A program made the translations under genes and the position numbers. The notes below the pieces were generated by a model. It was given only the letters and a program-made list of their open reading frames with translations. It was not told the DNA's origin and did not search any database. Shown one piece after another: positions 53,249 to 61,885 of a stretch of DNA of 64,000 nt; the stretch's first letter is position 1, and each line of letters opens with the position of its first letter. Source of the DNA: DASSUW01 sp963849695 (lineage in GTDB: Bacteria; Actinomycetota; Thermoleophilia; Solirubrobacterales; Solirubrobacteraceae); the NCBI GenBank assembly GCA_963849695.1, contig CAWKIT010000018.1:1-64000 (forward strand), in the 5' to 3' direction.

Positions 53249-54319
53249 CTACCGAACGCCGAACCCGTCCCCGGTGAGCCGGCCGACGTCGTTCGTGAGG
53301 CCGATCATGAACAGGGCGATCACGAGCACGAAGCCGACGAACCCGGCCCGCTCCATCACGCTGAAGGGGATCGCGCGGCCGCGCGCCTTCTCCGCCAGCG
53401 CCCAGAAGATGTGCCCGCCGTCGAGCGGCAGGAACGGGAACAGGTTGATGACCCCGAGCGACAGCGAGATGATCGCCAGGAGATAGAGCGCGCGTTCGAA
53501 GCTCAGCTCGATCGTCTGGCGCGTGACCTCGTAGGAGCCGACGACGCCGGAGATGTCCTCGCGCTTGTCCGCCTGGAAGACGCCCGCGATCGTCTCGACC
53601 GTCTTCGTGGTGAAGAGCCACATCTCCGAGCCCGACACTCGCGCTGCCTCGACCGGCCCGACCGGTCGCGGGACGGAGCCGACCGAGAAGCCGATCAGCA
53701 TGTCCTCCTGGCCGGCGTCGTAGACCGGCCGCAACCGCACCGTGCGCTCCTCGCCGCGCAGCGACACGGTGATCGTCGCCGGCGTGGTGGCGACGCAGCC
53801 GCCGACCTCCTCGCCCGCGCACCGGTGCGAGGCGATCCGCGCCTTGAGCGTCTCGAAGTCGCCGCGCACCCCGTCGACCTCCACGATCCGGTCGCCCGGC
53901 GCCAGCTCGCCGCGCGCGGGTGGACCGTTGATGAGCTCGATCCGGTTGGTCGGCTCGCCGATCCCGTTGGCCCAGATCAGCACCCACAGGATCAGGAACG
54001 CGAGCACGATGTTGACCGCCGGCCCAGCGCCGATCACCACGATCCGCTTCCACACCGGCTGGCGGTAGTACGCCTGGTGCGCCACGGCCGGAGGGATCTC
54101 CTCGGCCGGGTTCATGCCGGTGATCTTCACGTAGCCGCCGAGCGGGATCGCCCCGATCGCGTACTCGGTCTCGCCGCGCCGGTGACGTGCGATCAGCGGC
54201 GGGAAGAACAGCGAGAAGCGCTCGACGCGCATGCCGACGGCCTTGGCCGCGGTGAAGTGGCCGAGCTCGTGCAGGATGATCAGCGCGGCGAAGCCGAGGA
54301 AGGCGAGCAGGAAGCTCAT
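53249..54319 (-). CDS. rseP: Site-2 protease RseP/Rip1 (M50) with PDZ domain
   Basis: A 356-residue intramembrane metalloprotease. The zinc motif HELGH is at 17-21 in the first membrane helix; GAIPLGGYVKITGMNP follows; a PDZ domain with GDRIVEVDGV lies between helices; the third ligand region is INLFPFLPLDGGHIFWALAE. It cleaves membrane anti-sigma factors and signal peptides. Its ATG overlaps the dxr stop by 4 nt, the usual bacterial dxr-rseP order. Confidence 0.94.
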   Translation of the reverse strand: MSFLLAFLGFAALIILHELGHFTAAKAVGMRVERFSLFFPPLIARHRRGETEYAIGAIPLGGYVKITGMNPAEEIPPAVAHQAYYRQPVWKRIVVIGAGPAVNIVLAFLILWVLIWANGIGEPTNRIELINGPPARGELAPGDRIVEVDGVRGDFETLKARIASHRCAGEEVGGCVATTPATITVSLRGEERTVRLRPVYDAGQEDMLIGFSVGSVPRPVGPVEAARVSGSEMWLFTTKTVETIAGVFQADKREDISGVVGSYEVTRQTIELSFERALYLLAIISLSLGVINLFPFLPLDGGHIFWALAEKARGRAIPFSVMERAGFVGFVLVIALFMIGLTNDVGRLTGDGFGVR

Positions 54320-55459
54320 GCGTGCACCGCGACCAGCTCGCCGGCGACCGTCCGCGCCTCGGCGTCGGCCTGATAGAGCGAGTCGAAGCCGTGCACGGTG
54401 GCGGCGCCGACGCGCTCCAGCGTCGCCTCGATCACGGCCGGGATGCCCATGAACGGGAGCCGGCCGCCGAGGAACGCGTGCACGGCGACCTCGTTGGCGG
54501 CGTTCAGCACGCACGGGCCGGTGCCGCCCGCCTCGGCCGCCTTGCGCGCGATCGCCAGGCACGGGAACGCGTCCTCGTCGGGCGGCTCGAAGGTCAGCGA
54601 CCCGATCTCGGCGAGATCGAGCGTGCGGACCGGCACGTCGACCCGCTCCGGGTGGTGCAGCGCATAGGCGATCGGCACGCGCATGTCCGGATGGCCGAGA
54701 TGCGCCAGCGCGGCGCCGTCGCAGAGCGTCACGAGCGCGTGGACGATCGACTGCGGGTGCACGACGACCTCGATCCGATCGTACGGCGTGCCGAACAGGT
54801 GGTGGGCCTCGATGACCTCCAGCCCCTTGTTCATCAGCGTCGCCGAGTCGATCGTGATCTTGCCCCCCATCGCCCACGTCGGGTGCTGGAGCGCCTGCTC
54901 GACGGTCACGCCCTCCAGCTCGGCGCGCGAGCGGCCCCGGAACGGGCCGCCGGAGGCCGTCAGCACGAGCCGGTCGATCGTCCCCACGCGCTCGCCGGCG
55001 ATCAGCTGGTACAGCGCCGAGTGCTCGGAGTCGACCGGGATGATCTGCGCGCCGGTGGCCTCCGCCAGCGCGGTGACCAGCTCGCCGCCGACCACCAGCG
55101 ACTCCTTGTTGGCCAATGCCAGATCGATGCCCTCGGTCAGAGCCACGATGGTCGGCCCGAGTCCCGCCGAGCCGACGATCGCGTTCAGCACCAGATCGGC
55201 GTCCGACCCCGCGACCAGCTCGACCAGGCCCTCGGGCCCCGCGAGCACCTCCCCGCTCGGTCCACGCCTCCGAGGCGCGCGCGGCCGCGTCGGGGTCCGA
55301 CAGAGCGATCCGCTTCACCCCGTGCTCGCGCGCCTGCGCAACGAGATCCTCGTGCGCCGTGCCCGCGGACAGGCCGACGAGCTCGAACTCGTCACCGAGG
55401 ACGTCGAGCGCCTGCGTGCCGATCGAGCCGGTCGACCCGAGGATCAGGAGTCGCTTCAT
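54316..55459 (-). CDS. dxr: 1-deoxy-D-xylulose-5-phosphate reductoisomerase, frame broken once
   Basis: ATG at 55459 encodes the NADPH-binding start LLILGSTGSIGTQALDVLG. Near 55257 one extra base breaks the frame after SEAWTE; the next frame begins EVLAGPEGLVELVAGSDADL and runs on with LALANKESLVVGGELV, VDSEHSALYQLIAG, LTASGGPFRGRS, ATLMNKGLEVIEAHHLF and VLNAANEVAVHAFL, all DXR motifs, to 54316. Restored length is about 380, normal for DXR. DXR is normally essential where the MEP pathway is the only isoprenoid route, and ispG is present, so a sequence error is likelier than a real lesion. Confidence 0.92.
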
Positions 55460-55485
55460 CGGCGACCCATTGTGGCAACGAGGGG

Positions 55486-55935
55486 CTAAGGACCGGATGA
55501 ATCCGTGCGCGCGAGCGGGCGCATGAACCACAGAACGCCGAGCACGACCGCGATCAGCGCCGGCCAGACCCAGCGCAGTGCTCCGTCATACAGGAAGTCC
55601 GTGATCAGGGTTACGGCGCCGAAAATGGCGAGCGAGAGGAAGACGAGGCCGACGATTATCTGCGTGTTCGCCGACTCGATCACGTACTTTCGGTCGCGCT
55701 TGTGGAAGCGCAGGCGGTGAGTGGCGGTGGGCGCGATGAAGCAAGCCGTCGAGATCGCGGTCACGAGCAGGGTGGCGAAGAACAGGTTCTTCTGGAAGTT
55801 CGTGACGCGCTCGAAGCCCTGCGCGAACGGCACCGTGAGCAGGAACGCGAACAGGATCTGGACGCCGGGCAGCGCGACGCGCAGCTCCTGCAGGAGCTCG
55901 GCCATCTGCCGCTCTGTGCGCTCGCGCTCGTCCAT
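55486..55935 (-). CDS. DUF6328 family membrane protein
   Basis: A 149-residue protein: a charged N-terminal helix (DERERTERQMAELLQELRVA), then LPGVQILFAFLLTVPFAQGF and further membrane segments (four in all), with FIAPTATHRLRFHKRDRKYV between segments two and three. This matches the actinobacterial DUF6328 family of unknown function. It sits between cdsA (3 nt away) and dxr (26 nt away), a place normally without a gene. Confidence 0.8.
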   Translation of the reverse strand: MDERERTERQMAELLQELRVALPGVQILFAFLLTVPFAQGFERVTNFQKNLFFATLLVTAISTACFIAPTATHRLRFHKRDRKYVIESANTQIIVGLVFLSLAIFGAVTLITDFLYDGALRWVWPALIAVVLGVLWFMRPLARTDSSGP

Positions 55936-55938
55936 TTG

Positions 55939-56763
55939 CTAAAGCATTGTGAGCCAGACGTAATACCCGGTGACGAGCGTGAAGAACGCGGCGTCGAGCC
56001 GGTCGAGCGCCCCGCCGTGGGCGCCGAACAGCGTGCCGGCGTCCTTGGCGTGAGCGTCGCGCTTGACCGCGGACTCGAACAGGTCGCCGAGCGGTGCCGT
56101 GGCGCCGACCGCCACCCCGAGCAGGAGCGCCTGGCCGTGCGTGAGCCAGTCCTGGTACAGGCCGGCCGCCCAGGTGGCGATCACCGCTCCCGCGAACCCG
56201 ATCACGAGGCCCTCGACGGTCTTGTTCGGCGAGATCCGGGGCGACAGCTTGCGGGTGCCGAACGTGCGGCCGCCCAGGTAGGCGGCGCTGTCCCCGATGA
56301 ACGTGCCGACGAGGATGTCGATGACGATGCCGTCGCCGTGCGGGGTCTCGCGCAGCAGGATGGCGTGCGCGATCGCCATCCCGACCCACACGACCCCGAA
56401 CATGGTGATCGACATGGCCGCGGTCAGCGAGGGGCCTTCGCGGCGCGGCATCGCCAGGCCGAGCAGGAACATCACCGGCACGAACGCCACCAGCGCGAGC
56501 AGGATCTGCCGCTCTCCCCCCTCCAGGGCCGCGACGGCGAAGCCCCCGAGCGCGAGGAAGCCGGCGAGTCTGATCGGCCGCACGTGGTCGTACATGCGGA
56601 ACAGCTCGTGCAGGCAGACGATGCCCAGCACGAGGATGCCGAGGGCGAAGATCCAGCCGCCGGCGACGATGATGAAGATCGCGTAGGCGATCGCGGGGAT
56701 CGCGACCAGGATGCGGACGCCGAGGTCCGAGCCGCCGCGGCGGCGGCGCGGGCGGGCGCTCAT
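55939..56763 (-). CDS. cdsA: Phosphatidate cytidylyltransferase
   Basis: A 274-residue membrane enzyme making CDP-diacylglycerol from phosphatidate and CTP. The family signature near the C-terminus is FESAVKRDAHAKDAGTLFGA then HGGALDRLDA; the usual PGHGG reads GAHGG. GTFIGDSAAYLGGRTFG and KLSPRISPNKTVEG are typical. About eight membrane segments. ATG overlaps the uppS stop by 4 nt. Confidence 0.93.
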   Translation of the reverse strand: MSARPRRRRGGSDLGVRILVAIPAIAYAIFIIVAGGWIFALGILVLGIVCLHELFRMYDHVRPIRLAGFLALGGFAVAALEGGERQILLALVAFVPVMFLLGLAMPRREGPSLTAAMSITMFGVVWVGMAIAHAILLRETPHGDGIVIDILVGTFIGDSAAYLGGRTFGTRKLSPRISPNKTVEGLVIGFAGAVIATWAAGLYQDWLTHGQALLLGVAVGATAPLGDLFESAVKRDAHAKDAGTLFGAHGGALDRLDAAFFTLVTGYYVWLTML

Positions 56764-57422
56764 CGGCCGCCGAACCGGCGCCGGCGTACCTCGAACTCTC
56801 CGAGCGCGGCCTCGAAGTCCTCGCGCGAGAAGTCGGGCCACAGGACCTCGGTGAAGTGCAGCTCCGAGTAGGCCGACTGCCACAGCAGGTAGTTCGACAG
56901 CCGCTGCTCGCCGCTCGTGCGGATGATCAGGTCGGGGTCATGCATGTCCGGCGCGTAGAGCAGCGCCCGGAACTCCTCCTCGGTGGCGCCCTCGAAGCGA
57001 CGGGCGGCGTCGATGATCTCGGCGCGGCCGCCGTAGTTGAACGCCACGTAGAGCGTGATCCGCTCGTTGGCGGCGGTCTGCTCCTCCGCCCACGCCATCT
57101 GGTCGAGCAGCTCGGCCGCGACGCCCTCGCGGCGGCCGATGAAGCGCATCCGCACGCCCTCGCCGTCGAGCTCGGGGGTCTCGGCGAGGATCCGCTCGGA
57201 GAACATCGCCATCAGCGCCGCGACCTCCTCCGGGGGGCGCGACCAGTTCTCGGTCGAGAACGAGTAGACGGTCAGCTCCCGCACGCCGAGGTCGACGGCG
57301 TCACGGAGGCGGGCCTTGACGGTGTCGGCGCCCGCGCGGTGCCCCTCCTCGACGGGCAGGCCCCGCTGCCGGGCCCAGCGTCCGTTGCCATCCGTGATGA
57401 TGGCGACGTACGAGGCGCTCAC
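56760..57422 (-). CDS. uppS: Isoprenyl transferase (undecaprenyl diphosphate synthase type)
   Basis: A 220-residue cis-prenyltransferase for the cell-wall lipid carrier. The catalytic DGNGRWA starts at D11, followed by GLPVEEGHRAGADTVKA; VYSFSTENWSRPPEEV, IRTSGEQRLSNYLLWQSAYS and ELHFTEVLWPDFS are the other family motifs. It is slightly short at the N-terminus compared with E. coli UppS (253 residues). Coupled by 4-nt overlaps to frr and cdsA. Confidence 0.94.
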   Translation of the reverse strand: MSASYVAIITDGNGRWARQRGLPVEEGHRAGADTVKARLRDAVDLGVRELTVYSFSTENWSRPPEEVAALMAMFSERILAETPELDGEGVRMRFIGRREGVAAELLDQMAWAEEQTAANERITLYVAFNYGGRAEIIDAARRFEGATEEEFRALLYAPDMHDPDLIIRTSGEQRLSNYLLWQSAYSELHFTEVLWPDFSREDFEAALGEFEVRRRRFGGR

Positions 57423-57976
57423 ACCTCGAGGATCTCTTCTTCCTTGGCCTTGAGGACGCCGTCGAGCTCCTTGACCTTCTCGTCCGTGAGCTTCTGCAGC
57501 GCCTCCTCGGCGCGGTGCTCGTCGTCCGAGCCGGCGTCGCCGGCGTCGCGCAGCTCGCGCAGGTCGTGCATGGTGTCGCGGCGGATGTTGCGGATCGCCA
57601 CCCGGCCCTCCTCGGCCAGGTTCCGCACCACCTTGACCAGCTCCCTACGGCGCTCCTCGGTCAGCTCCGGTACCTGCAGCCGGATGATCTGGCCGTCGTT
57701 GTTGGGCGTCAGCCCGATGTCGGACTCCAGGATCGCGCGCTCGATGTTCTTCATCGAGCTCTTGTCGTAGGGCTGGACGGTGAGCAGCCGCGCCTCGGGA
57801 GCGGACACCGTGGCGAGCTGCTTGAGCGGCGTCTGGGCCCCGTAGTAGTCGACGGTGATGCGGTCCAGGAGCGCGGTGCTCGCGCGTCCCGTGCGGACCG
57901 ACCCGAACTTGTGCCGGGTCGCGTCCACGGACTTCGCCATGTGCTCCCGGGCGTCTTGTAGGAGTTCGTCGATCAT
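57419..57976 (-). CDS. frr: Ribosome recycling factor
   Basis: A 185-residue protein of standard length. Family motifs are FGSVRTGRASTALLDRITVD, YYGAQTPLKQLATVSAPEAR, LTVQPYDKSSMKNIERAILE and LTEERRRELVKVV. It splits post-termination ribosomes with EF-G. ATG at 57976 overlaps the pyrH stop by 4 nt. The C-terminal helix carries an extra Asp/Gly stretch (DAGDAGSDDEHR). Confidence 0.95.
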   Translation of the reverse strand: MIDELLQDAREHMAKSVDATRHKFGSVRTGRASTALLDRITVDYYGAQTPLKQLATVSAPEARLLTVQPYDKSSMKNIERAILESDIGLTPNNDGQIIRLQVPELTEERRRELVKVVRNLAEEGRVAIRNIRRDTMHDLRELRDAGDAGSDDEHRAEEALQKLTDEKVKELDGVLKAKEEEILEV

Positions 57977-58698
57977 TCCGGCTTCACCAGCGTTCCGACC
58001 CGCTCGCCGGAGACTATCCGGTCGATGTTGCGCTCGTCGTTCATGTTGAAGACGGCGATCGGGAGGTGGTTGTCCATGCACAACGACAGCGCCGTCGAGT
58101 CCATGATCTTCAGGCCGCGCTGGATCGCCTCGCGCGCGGTGATCTCGGGGATGAACTCCGCTTCGGGGTCGTGCTTCGGGTCGGCCGTGTAGACGCCCTC
58201 GACGCCGTTCTTGGCCATCAGGATGATCTCCGCGTGCATCTCCAGCGCGCGCAGGGCCGCGGCGGTGTCGGAGGTGAAGAACGGGTTGCCGGTGCCGGCC
58301 GCGAAGATCACGATCCGGCCCTTCTCGAGGTGGCGCATGGCGCGCCGGCGGATGTACGGCTCCGCGACCTCGGAGATCGTGATCGCCGACTGCACGCGCG
58401 TGTGCACGCCCTGCTTCTCCAGCGCATCCTGGAGCGTGAGCGCGTTCAGCACGATCGCGAGCATGCCCATGTAGTCCGCCGTGGCGCGATCCATGCCGGC
58501 GGCGGCGCCCTGCAGGCCGCGGTAGATGTTGCCCGCCCCCAGCACGACCGAGACCTCCACGCCGCGGTCGCGGACGCCCTTGAGCTGCCGGGCGATCCGC
58601 TCGACGGTCCCCGCGTCGGTGCCGAACTCGAGGTCGCCCATGAGCGCCTCGCCCGACAGCTTGACGAGGACCCGCTGAAAGGCGGGCTTGTCCGTCAC
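57973..58698 (-). CDS. pyrH: UMP kinase
   Basis: A 241-residue amino-acid-kinase-fold enzyme from GTG at 58698. Motifs: RVLVKLSGEALMGD, VSVVLGAGNIYRGLQGAAAG, DRATADYMGMLAIVLNAL, FAAGTGNPFFTSDTAAALRA and LMAKNGVEGVYTADPKHD. It makes UDP for nucleotide and wall precursor synthesis. It overlaps tsf by 4 nt in the usual rpsB-tsf-pyrH-frr order. Confidence 0.95.
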   Translation of the reverse strand: MTDKPAFQRVLVKLSGEALMGDLEFGTDAGTVERIARQLKGVRDRGVEVSVVLGAGNIYRGLQGAAAGMDRATADYMGMLAIVLNALTLQDALEKQGVHTRVQSAITISEVAEPYIRRRAMRHLEKGRIVIFAAGTGNPFFTSDTAAALRALEMHAEIILMAKNGVEGVYTADPKHDPEAEFIPEITAREAIQRGLKIMDSTALSLCMDNHLPIAVFNMNDERNIDRIVSGERVGTLVKPE

Positions 58699-59297
58699 GC
58701 CCCGACCTGGAAGCGCGCGAAGCGGCGGATGACGACGTTCTCGCCGGTGCTGCCGACGAGCTCCAGCCGCAGCTGCTCGATCGTCTTGCCGTCGTACTTG
58801 TCGGTGTTGACGTGCGGCTGGTTGAGGAGCACGACCTCGTCCATCCACTTGCGCAGCTTGCCCTCGGCGATCTTCGGCCGGACGTTCTCGGGCTTGTCGG
58901 CCGCCTGCTGCTCGAACACGCGCAGCTCGGCGCCCTTGTCCTCCTGCGGGACGTCGTCCTCGGAGACGTACTTCGTCTGCGGCGAGGCCGCGATGTGCAT
59001 CGCGACCTCGCGCGCGAAGGCCTGGAAGTCCTCGTTGCGGGCGACGAAGTCGGTGTTGCAGTCGACCTCGACGAGCACGCCGATCGTGCCGCCGTGGATG
59101 TAGGACGCGACGGTGCCCTCGGTGGCCTCGCGGCCGCCGACCTTGAGCGCCTTGTCGCCCAGGCGGACGCGCAGGAGCTCGACGGCGGCCTCGATGTCCC
59201 CGTTCGTCTCCTGGAGGGCGTTCTTGCAGTCCATCATGCCCGCGCCCGTGCGGTCGCGCAGCTCCTTGACCTGCGCGGCGGTGATCGTGGCGCTCAC
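58695..59297 (-). CDS. tsf: Elongation factor Ts
   Basis: A 200-residue nucleotide exchange factor for EF-Tu, from GTG at 59297. The N-terminal UBA-like domain (VKELRDRTGAGMMDCKNALQ) and the conserved VEVDCNTDFVARNEDFQAFA core are present. The short length, about one core subdomain fewer than E. coli Ts (283), is usual for this type. It overlaps rpsB by 4 nt. Confidence 0.95.
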   Translation of the reverse strand: MSATITAAQVKELRDRTGAGMMDCKNALQETNGDIEAAVELLRVRLGDKALKVGGREATEGTVASYIHGGTIGVLVEVDCNTDFVARNEDFQAFAREVAMHIAASPQTKYVSEDDVPQEDKGAELRVFEQQAADKPENVRPKIAEGKLRKWMDEVVLLNQPHVNTDKYDGKTIEQLRLELVGSTGENVVIRRFARFQVGA

Positions 59298-60844
59298 TGG
59301 TTCTCCTCGGTCTTCTCGGTCGTCGCTTCGGTCGCGGCCGGCTCCTTGCTCGTCCCGGCCGTCTCGGGGGGCGGCTTCGGCGCCCGCTTCGGCTTCGCCT
59401 TCGCCCTTGGCTTGGCCTTCGGCTTCGGCTTGGGCTTCGGCTCCTCGACCGGCGCCGCGGCCTCCGCGGCGGGCGCCTCCGCCTCCGCGGCGGCCGGCGC
59501 CTCCGGCTCAACGGCGGCGGGCGCCTCCGGCTCAACGGCGGCCGGCGCCTCCGGCTCAACGGCCGCGGGCGCCTCCGGCTCAACGGCGGCGGGCGCCTCC
59601 GGCTCAACGGCCGCGGGCGCCTCCGGCTCAACGGCCGCGGGCGCCTCCGGCTCAACGGCCGCGGGCGCCTCCGGCTCAGCGGCCGCCGCCTCAGGCTCCG
59701 CGGCCGGCGCCGCCTCGGCGGCCGCCTCCGGCGCCCCCACGGCGGTGTCGCTCGCCGGCGAGCCCTCGCCGGCGGGGGCGCCCGCCTCCTGGGGCACGCG
59801 GTCGCCCACGTTCGGGTTCAGGATCGCCTCCCGGCGGCCGGGGCCGACGTTGCCGGCGGCCGGCATCGCCGGCTCGTCGGCGGCCTGGGCGGCGGCGCCG
59901 GCCTCGGCGGCGCGGCGGCCCTCGACCTCGCGGCCGGCCACCTGGGCGGCCTCGGCCACCTGCGCCTCGGCGACGTCGCGCGGCTGGCCCGTGCCGGCGT
60001 GGGTGAGCGCCTCGGCGGCGGCGCGCTCCTCGGCCTCGCGGCGGGCATGCTCCTCGGCCTCACGCGCCGCCTGCTCCTCCGCCTCGCGCCGGGCCTGCTC
60101 CTCCGCCTCGCGCCGCGCCTGCTCCTCCGCCTCCCGCCGCGCCTGCTCCTCCTCGGCGCGGAAGCGGGCGCGGCCCGCGGAGACCACGTCGCCGATCGCA
60201 CGCGTGACCAGGCTGCAGGCGCGGATCGCGTCGTCGTTGCCGGGCACGACGTAGTCGATCCCGTCGGGGTCGCAGTTGGTATCGACCAGGCCGATGATCG
60301 GGATCCGCAGGCGCTGCGCCTCGCGGACGGCGATCGCCTCGGTCTTGAGGTCGACCACGAACATCGCGTCGGGCACGCGCTGCATGTTCTTGACGCCGCC
60401 CAGGTTGGCCTGGAGCTTCACGAGGTCGGCCTCGGCGGACAGCCGCTCGCGTGTCGGCAGCAGCGCGAGCTGACCGTCGGCGGCGTAGCGCTCGAGGTCG
60501 TGCAGGCGCTTGATCCGCAGCGAGATCGTCTGGAAGTTGGTCAGCAGGCCGCCGAGCCAGCGGTGGTTGACGAACGGCTGGCCGGCCGCCTCGGCGACCT
60601 CCTTGATGCCGTCGCGCGCCTGCTTCTTGGTGCCGACGAACAGCACGGTCCCGCCGCGGTGGGCGATCCCGGACGCGAAGTTCTGGGCCTGCTCGAGCAG
60701 CTGCTCGGTCTTGAGCAGGTCGATGATGTAGATCCCGCCGCGCTCGCCGTAGATGAAGCGGCGCATCTTCGGGTTCCAACGGCGTGTCTGGTGGCCGAAG
60801 TGCACGCCGGCCTCCAGCAGCTCTCTGATTCCTACCTGAGCCAC
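59294..60844 (-). CDS. rpsB: Ribosomal protein S2 with about 270-residue C-terminal extension
   Basis: A 516-residue protein from GTG at 60844 (GGGAG upstream). Residues 1 to about 230 are a normal S2: LLEAGVHFGHQTRRWNPKM, NHRWLGGLLTNFQTISLRIK, VDTNCDPDGIDYVVPGNDDA. Then come a charged coiled coil with repeated ARREAEEQ (about 225-275), an Ala/Pro linker, eight 8-residue repeats of the form VEPEAPAA, and a basic Lys/Pro tail (KPKPKPKAKPRAKAKPKRAP). Normal S2 is about 250 residues. The frame stays open with no stop and joins tsf by the expected 4-nt overlap, so the tail looks real. Confidence 0.92.
   Translation of the reverse strand: MAQVGIRELLEAGVHFGHQTRRWNPKMRRFIYGERGGIYIIDLLKTEQLLEQAQNFASGIAHRGGTVLFVGTKKQARDGIKEVAEAAGQPFVNHRWLGGLLTNFQTISLRIKRLHDLERYAADGQLALLPTRERLSAEADLVKLQANLGGVKNMQRVPDAMFVVDLKTEAIAVREAQRLRIPIIGLVDTNCDPDGIDYVVPGNDDAIRACSLVTRAIGDVVSAGRARFRAEEEQARREAEEQARREAEEQARREAEEQAAREAEEHARREAEERAAAEALTHAGTGQPRDVAEAQVAEAAQVAGREVEGRRAAEAGAAAQAADEPAMPAAGNVGPGRREAILNPNVGDRVPQEAGAPAGEGSPASDTAVGAPEAAAEAAPAAEPEAAAAEPEAPAAVEPEAPAAVEPEAPAAVEPEAPAAVEPEAPAAVEPEAPAAVEPEAPAAVEPEAPAAAEAEAPAAEAAAPVEEPKPKPKPKAKPRAKAKPKRAPKPPPETAGTSKEPAATEATTEKTEENQ
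59496..59687. repeat. Eight 24-bp tandem repeats in the rpsB tail
   Basis: Units start every 24 bp from 59496 (GGCGCCTCCGGCTCAACGG core on the plus strand). Seven encode VEPEAPAA-type units and the last is a variant. Small third-base differences (GGCGGC versus GGCCGC) show they are not all recent copies. Confidence 0.92.
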
Positions 60845-60985
60845 GGACAACTCCCTTGATGGATGTGATGGTGCAGCCCGGGCGATCGAGGCGTGCGGAC
60901 CCGGCATCACAGCCGGGCAGGGCCGCGGCCTCGGGACGGTGTGAACTGAGGCCGCCCGGGGTCGTGTTACGAGTCGGGTACCAGT
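60845..60985 (-). promoter_or_regulatory. rpsB leader region with stem-loop
   Basis: The 141-nt gap between rluD and rpsB holds a stem, GCGGCCTC (60925-60932) pairing with GAGGCCGC (60948-60955). It could end rluD transcription or act as an rpsB leader for S2 autoregulation. No known leader motif was recognised. Confidence 0.35.
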
Positions 60986-61885
60986 CTACGAAAGTTGTGA
61001 AAGAGCTCGTGCGAGCGCCTTGGATAGATCGTCGGGGAGCGGTGACCTGACATCTATGGCCTCGCCCGTCACCGGATGCCGGAAGGCGAGCCGCTCGGCA
61101 TGCAGGAACTGCCGCTCGAGGCCGAGCAGCCCCGCGCGGCCGTACTCCGGATCGCCGGCCACCGGATGTCCGATCGCCAGCAGGTGCGCGCGGATCTGGT
61201 GCGTGCGGCCGGTCTCGAGCCGCACCCGCAGGAGCGTGAAGCCCTCGTGGATGGCCTCCACCTCGAAGTGGGTGATCGCCTCGCGCGGCTCGTCGGTGTC
61301 GGTCGAGATCCGCGTGCGGACGCGCCGGTCGCGGCCGAGTGGCGCGTCGATCGTCCCCGCGCGGGCCGCGGGCCGGCCCTCGACGAGCGCGAGGTACTCG
61401 CGCGCGACGTCGCGCCGGCGGAGCATCTCCTTCAGGGCCGCATGCGCCGCCTCGGTACGAGCCACGACGAGCAGCCCCGAGGTGTCGCGGTCGAGCCGGT
61501 GGACGATCCCCGGTCGCCGCGGGTCGTCGCCGCCGGCGACCCGCCCCGCCAGCGCCTGCACCAGCGTGCCCGCCCGGTGCCTGCGGGCCGGGTGGACGAC
61601 CACGCCGGCCGGCTTGTCGATCACCAGCAGGTGCTCGTCCTCATACGCGATCGCGTAGGTCGCGTCCGGGACCGCCGGCTCCTCCGCCTCCGGCGCCGGC
61701 CTTACCATCACGCGCTCGCCCGCCGCCACGGCGTGCCGCTTGCGCACCACCGCGCCGTCGACCAGCACGAGCCCGGCCTCGATCAGGCGCTGCGCCGCCG
61801 CGCGCGAGCCGGCCGCGGGCGTGAGGAAGACGTCGAGCCGGTCCCCGGCCGCGTCGGGGCCGACGACGAGCTCACGTTCGTCCAT
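60986..61885 (-). CDS. rluD: RluA/RluD-family pseudouridine synthase
   Basis: A 299-residue protein with an N-terminal S4 RNA-binding domain (RLDVFLTPAAGSRAAAQRLI) and the catalytic motif GIVHRLDRDTSGLLVVARTE with its Asp. VIDKPAGVVVHPA and LETGRTHQIRAHL are standard. It modifies uridines in 23S rRNA. It starts 14 nt inside the end of lspA, a common pairing. Confidence 0.94.
   Translation of the reverse strand: MDERELVVGPDAAGDRLDVFLTPAAGSRAAAQRLIEAGLVLVDGAVVRKRHAVAAGERVMVRPAPEAEEPAVPDATYAIAYEDEHLLVIDKPAGVVVHPARRHRAGTLVQALAGRVAGGDDPRRPGIVHRLDRDTSGLLVVARTEAAHAALKEMLRRRDVAREYLALVEGRPAARAGTIDAPLGRDRRVRTRISTDTDEPREAITHFEVEAIHEGFTLLRVRLETGRTHQIRAHLLAIGHPVAGDPEYGRAGLLGLERQFLHAERLAFRHPVTGEAIDVRSPLPDDLSKALARALSQLS

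Noticed and set aside
54316..55459. Programmed frameshift in dxr
   Set aside because: No slippery site or stimulatory structure stands out, other genes carry the same kind of one-base insertion, and dxr is not known to use frameshifting.
59496..59687. Regular 24-bp repeats considered as a CRISPR or minisatellite array
   Set aside because: Repeats are contiguous with no spacers, in frame with rpsB and encode an 8-residue protein repeat.
58812..60254. Long open frame on the plus strand opposite rpsB and tsf
   Set aside because: It is a GC-rich shadow; its Gly/Ser/Ala repeats are the antisense of the rpsB tail and it has no domain.
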